DNA of 64,000 bases from positions 1 through 64,000 of the forward strand of contig DATMXP010000019.1 in assembly GCA_035561515.1 (NCBI GenBank). Reading direction: 5' to 3'. The position numbers and the translations under genes are program-made. Of this stretch, positions 36,973 through 45,340 are shown piece after piece. Origin of the DNA: Terriglobales bacterium (GTDB lineage: Bacteria > Acidobacteriota > Terriglobia > Terriglobales > Acidobacteriaceae). The number at the start of each line of letters is the position of its first letter. The stretch's first letter is position 1. Under the pieces are notes generated by a model. That model saw only the letters and a program-made list of their open reading frames with translations, had not been told where the DNA came from and made no database searches.

Positions 36973-38658
36973 ATGAACTGCAAGGAGCCTGATTTGTCCT
37001 TCGCTGTCGCGCAGATTCGACGATTACCGTACCTGATATTCGGGTGGGCGTTGATAGCTGTCGTGTCTTTCTCAATGCCTGATCGAATGTTCTTGAGCAG
37101 AGCCCAGGGCCGTTGGTTCGGAATCGCCTTGTTAGGGGTCGCGCTCCTGCGTGGATCGCGACAGGTTAGTCAGAGTCTGCCAGTCGAGCTTGATTCTCTC
37201 ACTCTCTCGCAATTGCCCCGCAAAGACCAGATGCAATACGTGGGACACGGCTTCCTGTGGAATTCCGAACGCGCCAATCAAGTGCTTGCAGTTGAACGGA
37301 TGAGCGAAACCATCTCGCGTACTCGCGGCCCGGGGGATCTTGGCGGTGTGACGGTGCTTCACGCGGTCGGTCGAAAGCGAGAACAGCCGACTTTCCTTCC
37401 CCTCAGTGATCTGGAAGGACACATGCTCGTGGCCGGAGCGACTCGCACTGGCAAGACCCACTATCTCCAACTCGACGTTGTGCAAGCCATTGAACGGGGT
37501 GATGAAGCCGTCATCTTCATTGACCCGAAGGGCGATTTGAAAGTCCTGCATCGAGCCTATGATGCGGCCGTGCGGATGGGTCGCGAAAAAGATTTTCTAT
37601 TCTTCTCGCTCGCGTTTCCTCATATCTCCTGCACCTATAACCCGCTCCACAATTTTGTGCTCGGCATGGAGATTCCCGACCGGCTCGCTGGCTTACTTCC
37701 AGGTGGCGGCCAGTCAGAACCCTTCAAGGCATTCGCGTGGGAAGTAATCAATGTGATCGCGCAGGCGATGCTGCTGGCGGGAGAGCGCCCACTGCTCTCA
37801 AAGATCGCGCGTTACGCGAAGGTCAACGGTACGCTGGAAGAACTGTTACCCAAGATCCCCGAGCAGACTCCCGAATATGAGTATTTGCTGGGACTCATCA
37901 AGCATCCACCCGACCACTACGACAAGATGGTTTCCTCGTTGAAACCGCTGCTTTCGAAGCTCGACACGCCGGACTTTCGCAGCCTGATGTCGGTCCCGAA
38001 CCCTGAACTGGACTGGGATTGCGCCATCCGAAACAAGCGCATCGTGTACATGTTCATGGGTTCGATGATCGTCAAAGAAACAGCGTACGCAATTGGAATG
38101 CTGGCCTTACAGGACCTGCTGAACTTTATCGGGCGAGCATATGCCTATGAACAAGCGAAAACTCCTGTGAGGCTCGTGGTAGATGAGGTTGGCAGGCTGG
38201 TCTTTCCGGGCTTTGTCGATTTGTTGGCGCAGGCCGGGGGGCAAGGCGTCATGGCCGTGCTGGCATTCCAAAGCGTTGCAGATTTGTTGAGCGTCCTAGG
38301 GCCAGCAGGGGCACAGCAAATTCTCGATAACACGAACACAAAACTATGGTTCAGAGCCACGGACTACGCGACGGCCAAGGCTTTTGCTGATGTCGCCGGC
38401 CAGGGTCCTGTTCTCACGAAGCGCGAGTCCGCGAGCTATCGCCCTGTCTTGGACGGTAAGCACGCACCACGTGGCCTGGCGTTCGATGCCACCTTTTCCC
38501 AACAGTCCACAGAGATGATCGACAACCTTGTTCGCGAAGACTGGGTCATGAAACTTCCGCGTGGGCAGGCTTTCCTGTACGCGAGCGGCTACACGTATAA
38601 AACACGTTTTCCACTACTGCCCGACCCGAAGCACCACTTTCCCTTGGAGAAGTCATGA
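36973..38658 (+). CDS. virD4: VirD4/TraD-family coupling protein
   Basis: About 561 residues from ATG 36973. A TTG at 36994 has a better AAGGAG site six bases upstream and may be the true start. Two membrane helices near the N-terminus (LIFGWALIAVVSFSM, then WFGIALLGVALLR), Walker A LVAGATRTGKTHYLQLDVVQ, a following FIDPKGD, and Walker B PVRLVVDEVGRLVFPGFV. It recruits the relaxosome to the secretion channel. The stop overlaps the next gene's ATG. Confidence 0.9.
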   Translation: MNCKEPDLSFAVAQIRRLPYLIFGWALIAVVSFSMPDRMFLSRAQGRWFGIALLGVALLRGSRQVSQSLPVELDSLTLSQLPRKDQMQYVGHGFLWNSERANQVLAVERMSETISRTRGPGDLGGVTVLHAVGRKREQPTFLPLSDLEGHMLVAGATRTGKTHYLQLDVVQAIERGDEAVIFIDPKGDLKVLHRAYDAAVRMGREKDFLFFSLAFPHISCTYNPLHNFVLGMEIPDRLAGLLPGGGQSEPFKAFAWEVINVIAQAMLLAGERPLLSKIARYAKVNGTLEELLPKIPEQTPEYEYLLGLIKHPPDHYDKMVSSLKPLLSKLDTPDFRSLMSVPNPELDWDCAIRNKRIVYMFMGSMIVKETAYAIGMLALQDLLNFIGRAYAYEQAKTPVRLVVDEVGRLVFPGFVDLLAQAGGQGVMAVLAFQSVADLLSVLGPAGAQQILDNTNTKLWFRATDYATAKAFADVAGQGPVLTKRESASYRPVLDGKHAPRGLAFDATFSQQSTEMIDNLVREDWVMKLPRGQAFLYASGYTYKTRFPLLPDPKHHFPLEKS

Positions 38659-39191
38659 AACTGCTTTCGATTGGTGCATTTGTTCTGTTTGTGGCATGTG
38701 CCGCTTCGCTCGTCTCTGGCGGACAGGCCACAGGTCTTCTCCAGCATACTTGGCGGCGTGCTGCGGATGTGTTGCCCGAACGGGAGATCAACGAATTGGA
38801 AGTCGTGATTCCAGCCTACACAGCGCGCGTTTTCGAAGTGTTCCCGCCGAGGCTTCGTGAGAAGGTTGCCACCAAGACGTGGACTGCCGTCGAACTGATA
38901 ACGCTGCGGCTGCTACTGGCTTTGTATCTTGCGCCAACATTCATTATCGCTGCTGGGATTGGTTTTCTCGAAGGCTCTTGGGCACGATCGAATCAGAAGA
39001 GCTTAGTGAAGATTCACTCACCGATGCGGTTCAGCCTTGCCTTGACCGGGGTGGGCTTGTGTCCTGCGGTGATTTTACTGTGGGCGACTGTGCCCCTCAT
39101 GGTGCCGGTAATCATCCTGGGTTTGTTTGTGTCCACGTTGGCAGTCTTCAGTGTTCGCAACCTAGTTGTCCACTCACCAACGCAGTTCTAG
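38655..39191 (+). CDS. DUF4400-like ICE membrane protein
   Basis: A 178-residue protein. An N-terminal hydrophobic segment (SIGAFVLFVACAASLVSGG), a second (LRLLLALYLAPTFIIAAGIG) followed by EGSWARSNQKSLVKIHSP, and a C-terminal hydrophobic pair (VPVIILGLFVSTLAVF). This resembles DUF4400 proteins found next to the coupling protein in ICEs. The role is unknown. It overlaps virD4 by four bases. Confidence 0.5.
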   Translation: MKLLSIGAFVLFVACAASLVSGGQATGLLQHTWRRAADVLPEREINELEVVIPAYTARVFEVFPPRLREKVATKTWTAVELITLRLLLALYLAPTFIIAAGIGFLEGSWARSNQKSLVKIHSPMRFSLALTGVGLCPAVILLWATVPLMVPVIILGLFVSTLAVFSVRNLVVHSPTQF

Positions 39192-39251
39192 CCGGGAGGA
39201 ATCCACGAAGTCGTCTAACACAATTTGATCGCGATTGAAGGTTCACATCAC

Positions 39252-40109
39252 ATGTCTGACCGTTCACAAAATATCACCCTCGTAGCAATCCACGGCGAAT
39301 TCACTATGGGAGTGTGGATGCTGATGAGTATTCGGTTTTCTGAGCGCCTGGCGTCGCTTGACGAAAAAACAGGCGAGTTCCTGAGAACTCTGGGATACAT
39401 GGGCGGATATTGCACGGTCGATCAAGCGCGGAGGCTCGATCTCGCTAACTCGCCTACGCGGGTACTCGAACGGCTGAAGAGGTTGGAGGACCATAGATTC
39501 CTACGTCGGGTCGTCACATATCCGCTTGTGTACCAAGTCACAAAGTCGGTGACTCGGATGTTGGGGACCGATTTGATGGCGAGACGGGTTCATCCGGTGG
39601 AGACCGTGCGCTGGAGGTTGCTGGCAGTGAACTTCTACCTGGAGGCAAGGACTTGGCCGGCCGAGTTCATCTTGGATCATGACGGGAGGGTCTCCGCCCT
39701 GCAGCGGATCGGATGCCCCGCAGACGCTCTCCCGCAGCGCAGGGGTCAGCCCTATCTGTGGCAAGCCTTCATCCTGGACCTGCATGATGGCGGTCTGTGC
39801 ATCTCTGTTGTTGATCGTCCGGACTGCAGCGCCTTACTACAAGCATTGGGCTTTGTGAGGCGATTTGCCGCGTGTCGGCGGTCGATGGGCGAGCGACTTT
39901 CTCTGGTGGTAGCAGTTAACTCCGATGCTCGCCGTCGGCTCTATTCCAAAGCAGTGAGCCACGCGAAGGTGCGAGAGTACACGCAAGGTTTCTCCGAACC
40001 ACTGAGCATCTACCGCGTGATCCTGCCGGTTCAATCTATTCACGCAACGACCCACGAGTCCGACACCCACACCGACAACTTAATTCGAGGAGGCCACGAA
40101 AGGCCATGA
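39252..40109 (+). CDS. Winged-helix protein, possible replication-relaxation family
   Basis: About 285 residues from ATG 39252. The region LGYMGGYCTVDQARRLDLAN, then VLERLKRLEDHRFLRRVVTY and PLVYQVTKS, looks like a winged helix of the replication-relaxation type found on mobile elements. The C-terminal part (YLWQAFILDLHDGGLCISVV) may be a nuclease-like alpha/beta domain without visible catalytic residues. It lies two genes upstream of the relaxase and may be a relaxosome accessory protein. Confidence 0.4.
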   Translation: MSDRSQNITLVAIHGEFTMGVWMLMSIRFSERLASLDEKTGEFLRTLGYMGGYCTVDQARRLDLANSPTRVLERLKRLEDHRFLRRVVTYPLVYQVTKSVTRMLGTDLMARRVHPVETVRWRLLAVNFYLEARTWPAEFILDHDGRVSALQRIGCPADALPQRRGQPYLWQAFILDLHDGGLCISVVDRPDCSALLQALGFVRRFAACRRSMGERLSLVVAVNSDARRRLYSKAVSHAKVREYTQGFSEPLSIYRVILPVQSIHATTHESDTHTDNLIRGGHERP

Positions 40110-40381
40110 AACTGACCGGCACAATCCTGAGGTGCTTGGCTCGGAAAGTCAGCTCCGGAGGCAAAGAAACTTACGTCACCAACCTGCTGATTTTGGACCC
40201 TGACAACAGCACGGGAACCAATTATGCGGTCGAGGTTTGGGGCGACAATCCCCATGATCTGCGGCTGATGTCCGACGTTTCTTTGACGGTCGTCGGGGTC
40301 GTCAACAAGAACACTGGCGTTCCGGCATTCCGCGCCGTCATCGGTCCTCGGCCTGAGGCAGAGGTCCCGGCTGCGGCGTAG
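40106..40381 (+). CDS. Small OB-fold-like protein next to candidate oriT
   Basis: A 91-residue, strand-rich protein (KLTGTILRCLARKVS, NYAVEVWGDN, VSLTVVGVVNKNTGVPAFRAV) whose pattern resembles a small single-stranded-DNA-binding OB fold. The start overlaps the previous stop (ATGA). It immediately precedes the inverted-repeat cluster before the relaxase, so a role at oriT is possible. Identity is tentative. Confidence 0.45.
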   Translation: MKLTGTILRCLARKVSSGGKETYVTNLLILDPDNSTGTNYAVEVWGDNPHDLRLMSDVSLTVVGVVNKNTGVPAFRAVIGPRPEAEVPAAA

Positions 40382-40410
40382 GTGGTTACCGGAGCCGTAG
40401 CCTGAACCCG

Positions 40411-40534
40411 GTGAATCTTCGGCGCGATTCACGGTTAAAGGCGTCGCGCCGCGACGCCTTTAACCATTCCCTTACCGGCCACCCCCGGGGGTACCCGCCG
40501 GGGGTGCCTGTTGGGGGTAGGTGAGGCACCCCCG
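40411..40534. promoter_or_regulatory. Inverted-repeat cluster, candidate origin of transfer (oriT)
   Basis: Three perfect inverted repeats lie in the only sizeable gap beside the relaxase: GTGAATC at 40411-40417 with 40426-40432; a 16-bp arm at 40433-40448 (starts GGTTAAAGGC) with 40450-40465, one base between; and CGGGGGTGCC at 40499-40508 with 40525-40534. The area between is rich in C and G runs. None has a T-tract, which argues against terminators. oriT is inferred from position; the nick site is unknown. Confidence 0.5.
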
Positions 40535-40549
40535 CGAAGAGGAAAAGAA

Positions 40550-41623
40550 TTGGCAGAAGTTCAAGACATGACGGAGCGGATTCTGTATCGCCTCTCGCTA
40601 GACCCGAAGGCGCGCTCGCTGGCTGAGAAGTTGCTCGGACGATTCCGCTGTTTAGTCGGCAACTTGCCAGCCAGCGCCGACCACCACCACTCGGAACCAG
40701 GTGGGCTTTACTCCCACTCCGTGGAAGTAGCGCTCGGCACGCTTGAAGCCTTTGAGGGCAACATTATTATGGAGCGCAAGCCCGACGGCAGCGTAGACAG
40801 TTTCCAAAGCTCCCGTAATCGTCCGCGCTGGCAATACGCCACCTTCATCGCCGCCCTGTGCCATGACCTGGGAAAGTTGTTCGATCTTACGTTGAAAGCG
40901 GATGGACGGCGCTGGTACCCGCTGAAGCAGACATATGCAGATTTCGTCCGAGTTGATCGAAAGCCTCTGACAGTCACATGGAATGCGGAGCGACAGCATG
41001 GCGCTCATGCGCTGCTTTCCTGCTTGCTGGTTCATCACCTTCTGTCATCCGAAGATACGGACTACCTTGGGCTTCCGCGCCTCGTCCACATTGCCGAAAC
41101 GTTGGTGGGAAGTCATAGCCGAACCAAGGGGAGCCAGATTGGTCAAAGCGTAAAGAAGGCGGATCAGAAGAGTGTAGAACGCGCCCATGTTGCGCTCTCA
41201 GCGCGGCCTGACAGTAAGGTCGGCCAGTTCCTGGAAGCATTGGAAGAGTTGATCGTGGGAGGACAACTGAACGTAAACGCTCCGGGTGCACAGGTCTGGG
41301 TGTCTGGAGAAAGAACGGCTGTAGTCGTGCCTCTTTCTCTGGATCTGGCCCGTGATCGTCTCATGGAACGAAAAGTTGTTCTTCCTCCGAACATTCATTT
41401 CTATAACACCCTGCGGAACGCAAACCTCGTGGAAGCCGACAAGATCGGGCACTGTGTTCGCCAAATCAAGGTCCCCGGCAAGCACGGCACTGTGTCACTA
41501 AGCGCCCTGATTTTTCCCACAGAGAAGGTCATACCCAAGCAGATTCTGCCCACCCTACCTGTAATCCAATTCGAAATTGAGACTGCGCCCGAGGCCGAGA
41601 TTGTAGCCGTGGACGGGGCGTAA
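40550..41623 (+). CDS. MOBH-type relaxase-like protein (HD-fold, TraI_2-like)
   Basis: About 357 residues. The start is taken as TTG 40550; ATG 40568 is an alternative. SADHHHSEPGGLYSHSVEVA carries the triple-His and GGL-x-HS signature of the TraI_2/MOBH relaxase fold, with CHDLGKLFDLTL as the metal-binding HD and HGAHALLSCLLVHHLL following. It would nick oriT and lead the strand through the VirB channel. It is shorter than many MOBH relaxases. No other relaxase was seen in the window. Confidence 0.7.
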   Translation: MAEVQDMTERILYRLSLDPKARSLAEKLLGRFRCLVGNLPASADHHHSEPGGLYSHSVEVALGTLEAFEGNIIMERKPDGSVDSFQSSRNRPRWQYATFIAALCHDLGKLFDLTLKADGRRWYPLKQTYADFVRVDRKPLTVTWNAERQHGAHALLSCLLVHHLLSSEDTDYLGLPRLVHIAETLVGSHSRTKGSQIGQSVKKADQKSVERAHVALSARPDSKVGQFLEALEELIVGGQLNVNAPGAQVWVSGERTAVVVPLSLDLARDRLMERKVVLPPNIHFYNTLRNANLVEADKIGHCVRQIKVPGKHGTVSLSALIFPTEKVIPKQILPTLPVIQFEIETAPEAEIVAVDGA

Positions 41624-41641
41624 GTCTGACGGAGAACTGCC

Positions 41642-42541
41642 ATGAATACTTTGATTGCCAATCAATACGGTCGAGTTCAGGGAGAGGTGGGCGGCAGCGG
41701 ACCGGTTTTGGCTGTGGCTGCGCAGACGCCGCGACGCGACTCGGTCGAACTCCAAACCAGTCTTGACTCGGTTGAACAACAACTCTATCTCCTCGCCATC
41801 TTGAGAGCTGTGGAACGCCGGATCGAGCAGTTTCAGTTGCGGGACTCAGGCGTCGCAGAGCCGCAAACGCGGGAGCCCGAGAGTCCTTTCGAGGGAGCGG
41901 TCTGTACTGAGGGTGACCTGTTTAACGCAAATGGCGCCTCGAAGAACAAGATTTACGGCCGCTTTGCCAACTTCTTGATTTACGAGCAAGTCGATCAGGG
42001 CCGACTACGGGTCTTCTTTGCTGTTCGAGATGAGGCGAAGCGTGTGGCTCGATTCGACCTGCATCCCGGAGAAGTGCAGGCACTTTGCGCTCTGGTGAGA
42101 CGTGCATTATTCGGTTGCGAGCAGATTGATTTACTCCTTCGCGACGACCTTTCGCTGACGGTTGCTCTCCAGGTCTCCGGCAACGGATTGCGACTCGAAG
42201 TGCAGACGCCTCTCTGGCGGTCTGAATTCGGTGTCACCAAAGGCAACGAACTCGCCACACTTGCAGTGTTCACACAGCGCGCCATCCATCACGAAAAAGT
42301 CGTGCCGATTCGGTTCGGGGATGAGGCAAATCAATTCAGCCTGAGGAAACGCTCCGATGGGCAGGTCTTGGCCGAGTTCCAGCACCAGGAGTCAGTCGAG
42401 CGAGTTCCGCTTTCGACACTGCAACTCTATGAACTCGAAATCCTTGCTCACTACGCGCTTCATCGTGCGTTCGAGCCGTCAGATGTGAGCCTTCGAAGTC
42501 AGGTTCCGCCGCCGTCGGCAACTGCTGCCCAAATTGCCTAG
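41642..42541 (+). CDS. Element protein of unknown function
   Basis: A 299-residue protein, ATG 41642 behind GGAG. A helical N-terminus (LDSVEQQLYLLAILRAVERR) is followed by a beta-rich region (NFLIYEQVDQGRLRVFFAV, LTVALQVSGNGLRLEVQTP) and a C-terminal helix (LSTLQLYELEILAHYAL). Nothing catalytic was recognised. It directly follows the relaxase and is probably cotranscribed, so a role in DNA processing is possible. Confidence 0.6.
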   Translation: MNTLIANQYGRVQGEVGGSGPVLAVAAQTPRRDSVELQTSLDSVEQQLYLLAILRAVERRIEQFQLRDSGVAEPQTREPESPFEGAVCTEGDLFNANGASKNKIYGRFANFLIYEQVDQGRLRVFFAVRDEAKRVARFDLHPGEVQALCALVRRALFGCEQIDLLLRDDLSLTVALQVSGNGLRLEVQTPLWRSEFGVTKGNELATLAVFTQRAIHHEKVVPIRFGDEANQFSLRKRSDGQVLAEFQHQESVERVPLSTLQLYELEILAHYALHRAFEPSDVSLRSQVPPPSATAAQIA

Positions 42542-42603
42542 ATTGCATTTCCAACTTTCTCAATCCACAAACCTTCGAAATCACAAAAAAGGAGAATCCG
42601 CCA

Positions 42604-42879
42604 ATGAACCAGACACGGTGCCATAAAATTCAGTCCATGTCCATTTACGAGCCGGGGGATTACGTCAAAGTCGAGTTCAAGGACGAGTCCGATCCCATTG
42701 GAGAGTGGATGTGGGTTCGCGTAGAGAGCTGTGACGACGCACGACGACTATTGTTTGGAACCCTCGATAACGCCCCGGTGATGGATTACGGCGACAAGCT
42801 TGAGCTTGGGTCGCGGCTCGCAATCAGCTACGACAAAATTCGAGAACACAGAAAAGCGACTGAGTTTGGCCGTCAGTAG
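42604..42879 (+). CDS. DUF2314-like small protein
   Basis: A 91-residue protein behind AAAAAAGGAGAA. The pattern DYVKVEFKDESDPIGEWMWV, then LFGTLDNAPV and LGSRLAISYDKIREHRK, matches the short DUF2314 type in which W-x-V is followed by G-x-LDN and a final I-x-EHR. Function unknown. It lies between an unknown element gene and the sliding clamp gene. Confidence 0.6.
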   Translation: MNQTRCHKIQSMSIYEPGDYVKVEFKDESDPIGEWMWVRVESCDDARRLLFGTLDNAPVMDYGDKLELGSRLAISYDKIREHRKATEFGRQ

Positions 42880-43022
42880 TCCTCGGGTTCGCTAAGTCAT
42901 TCCTCAAGTTTTTTCTTCCACAAACCCTGTCCAGATCCCACAAACCCTGCAAAGACCACAACCCATACCCGTGCGGAACAAACGCGCGGAGATGCCCCAA
43001 TCCACAAAAGGAGTCTCAACCC

Positions 43023-44144
43023 ATGAACCTAGAAACCAAAAAACTGAAGGCCGCACTGGAGCGACTCTGTCTGGTGGTGCCGAAGAAAGGAACCTTGCCG
43101 GTGCTGGAAAACTTTCGATGGCGCGTTGTCAAAGGTCATCTAGAGTTGACTGCTACCGACTTGGACAACAGCATCCATATTTCAATGCCCTTCGCTGCGT
43201 CCGTGATCGCCAACTCGGTTGATGTGCTGGTTCCAGCGAAGGAGTTATACCAAGCCGTGAAAACAGAATCTGCCCTGACCCTGGAAATCCGAATTCACGA
43301 TGGCAAGTTTGAAGTGCGCGCCAACAACCGTACCCTGGTGCTGCCCGCAAGCGAGCCGAAGAACTTCCCACAGATTCCTGATGGGGAGTTGAGTCTAAAA
43401 GGTCGGATTCTCGCTTCGGCACTCGAAACAGCTCTGACCAAGGCGCTGTTTTGTCTTTCCACGGAATCGACGCGTTACAGTACCGATGTTGTCAAACTTG
43501 AAATGCGAGATTCGACTTTTCGTGTCGTGGGCACAGACGGACATCGACTGTCAGTGGTGGAAGGAGCCGCGAAGACCGGAAGTAATTCCGCTGCCTTCTC
43601 GACTCTTCTGCTCCGCTCGACAGCCTCCATCCTCAGCAAGCTTCAGGCGGATGGCGAATCTGGTTGGGCACAGTTTTCAACCTGCGGCTCAGAACAAGAG
43701 TTCAATTTGTTCGTGCTGCCGGACGGATCCGGCCTGATCGCTCGCCGGGGACAAGGACAGTTCCCGAGTTACGAGAACGTCATTCCCAAAGCGCCGCTCG
43801 AAGCCAAAGTCGTGTTTCAGCGCGACGAACTGCTGGACGGACTGACGAAACTGTCAGCCACCGCACGCAAATCGCAGAACGCAGCGGTGAAACTCGAATT
43901 GTCGAAATCGCCAGCCTGCATCAAGGCCGAAAACGACGGCACAGCAAATCGTGTCGCTCTGGAGCACGCTCGTGTCTCAGGAAGAGCCAGGGACATCGGT
44001 CTGAATCACCACTACCTGGTTCAATACGTGAAGAGTCTGGAGACCGATACGGTCTCAATGAGGCTCTTCCCACAAGCGATCTCCGAAGTGATTGTGTTTG
44101 ACAGCTTCCGCTATCAGCACCTGCTGATGCCGCTGCGCGATTGA
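43023..44144 (+). CDS. dnaN: DNA polymerase III beta subunit (sliding clamp), element copy
   Basis: A 373-residue protein with three similar domains: LVVPKKGTLPVLENFRWRV and ELTATDLDNSIHISMP in the first, LCFS-like TDVVKLEMRDSTFRVVGTDG and HRLSVVEG in the second, and RQGQFPSYENVIPKA, then the closing LLMPLRD in the third. Length is normal, so it is not a fragment. Clamps tether polymerase to DNA; a copy on a mobile element suggests its own replication or repair. It has the CCACAAAAGGAG leader shared with the SWIM-finger gene. Confidence 0.85.
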   Translation: MNLETKKLKAALERLCLVVPKKGTLPVLENFRWRVVKGHLELTATDLDNSIHISMPFAASVIANSVDVLVPAKELYQAVKTESALTLEIRIHDGKFEVRANNRTLVLPASEPKNFPQIPDGELSLKGRILASALETALTKALFCLSTESTRYSTDVVKLEMRDSTFRVVGTDGHRLSVVEGAAKTGSNSAAFSTLLLRSTASILSKLQADGESGWAQFSTCGSEQEFNLFVLPDGSGLIARRGQGQFPSYENVIPKAPLEAKVVFQRDELLDGLTKLSATARKSQNAAVKLELSKSPACIKAENDGTANRVALEHARVSGRARDIGLNHHYLVQYVKSLETDTVSMRLFPQAISEVIVFDSFRYQHLLMPLRD

Positions 44145-44312
44145 TGCTGGCTTCTCAAGCGTAACCCACAAACCGCTTTACCCACTCCTCAGAATCCATG
44201 CATGTCCGGCGTTTCTCTCATGCCGACCCAATCGGCCTGAATCGTGAGAGGGCTGAACCCGCTTGCGGGACCAGCGATTCCGGTCACCAATCCACAAAAG
44301 GAGAATTCCACA

Positions 44313-45224
44313 ATGTCTTTAGCGATCCAAGCACCAACTCCACAATCCGCATCCCTGGCACTGTCCATCCTTCAGTCGAAGGCGGGCAATCGCTGGGGCC
44401 GGGCAGTGGAAGAAATGAAAACGAAGCGCCTGCGCGTTGAAGGCGACTTCCCGGAGTTCGTCGTGACTAACAAGAGCGGAACTGGATACGAGGTGAGACT
44501 CGATCCGCACGGCAGTGGCTCTTGCACCTGTCCCGATTTCCAAGTGCGCATTGCGCAGGAAGGGCGGATTTGCAAGCACATTGCTGCGGCGGCGATCATC
44601 GCCTTGGCTCCGCAGGTCCAGCCTCCATCGCCAGGAAACGGGAACGGGTCCGTTATGAAAGCGAATGGAGTACCGACTACGGAGGCGTCCCCGCTCGTCT
44701 TTCGCATCCGGCGCAACGTCCAGACGGACGGCAAGAACGGCGTGCAAGTTGAGGTTCAAGCGCGTGTAACAAATGATGAGGCTCAGGACCGGGAAACCGC
44801 GTCTTACGCATACGATTTGTTGGACCGTCTGGCTTCACTTGCGGCCAAGAACACCGCACCCTCAGAAAGCAACTTCGTTCGGGAGGCAATTTCCCCGAGC
44901 GCGGCGAAGAAACCGCCGATGAGGTCTCGCACCATCTCCACCACAAAAGGGAGTCCTGTTCCTGCGGTCGTCACCAAGATTGATCGCATGAAGACCCGTC
45001 AGGGCGAATCTCTCTTTCTCAAGGTCGATGTTGGTGGCGAGACGGTGCGCGTGTTCGGCCGCCCGGAAGAACTGGCGGAACGTCTGGAAGCGAGCGGTTA
45101 CGACATTCCGGCAAGCGAAATCGAAGCCGGAATGGAACTCCATCTTCCTTGCCTGGTAAAACTCGGCCAGGGCAACAGCGGATACAAGATCATCGAAGAG
45201 TTCTTGCCCGAAGCTGCCGCTTGA
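44313..45224 (+). CDS. SWIM zinc-finger protein
   Basis: A 303-residue protein from ATG 44313 (AAAAGGAGAA upstream). The SWIM signature CTCPDFQVRIAQEGRICKHI lies at about 70-89 (C-x-C ... C-x-H). A basic central region (KKPPMRSRTIS) and a C-terminal beta part (ESLFLKVDVGGETVRVFGRP) follow. SWIM fingers bind DNA or proteins and occur in recombination proteins. It lies next to dnaN and may take part in replication or repair of the element. Confidence 0.75.
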   Translation: MSLAIQAPTPQSASLALSILQSKAGNRWGRAVEEMKTKRLRVEGDFPEFVVTNKSGTGYEVRLDPHGSGSCTCPDFQVRIAQEGRICKHIAAAAIIALAPQVQPPSPGNGNGSVMKANGVPTTEASPLVFRIRRNVQTDGKNGVQVEVQARVTNDEAQDRETASYAYDLLDRLASLAAKNTAPSESNFVREAISPSAAKKPPMRSRTISTTKGSPVPAVVTKIDRMKTRQGESLFLKVDVGGETVRVFGRPEELAERLEASGYDIPASEIEAGMELHLPCLVKLGQGNSGYKIIEEFLPEAAA

Positions 45225-45340
45225 CTGAGGCCATACCCACCTTTTCCGGGTCAGAGAGACGAAAGGCGCTCTCTGACTCGGATTCTTCCATCCTTCCCGC
45301 AGTCCGAAACCAAGACATTGAATTTCGTGATGCGTGCGGT

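Noticed and set aside
44939-44954. CCACAAAAGGGAG inside the SWIM-finger gene
   Set aside because: It lies in coding sequence with no following start, so it is probably a chance match to the intergenic motif.
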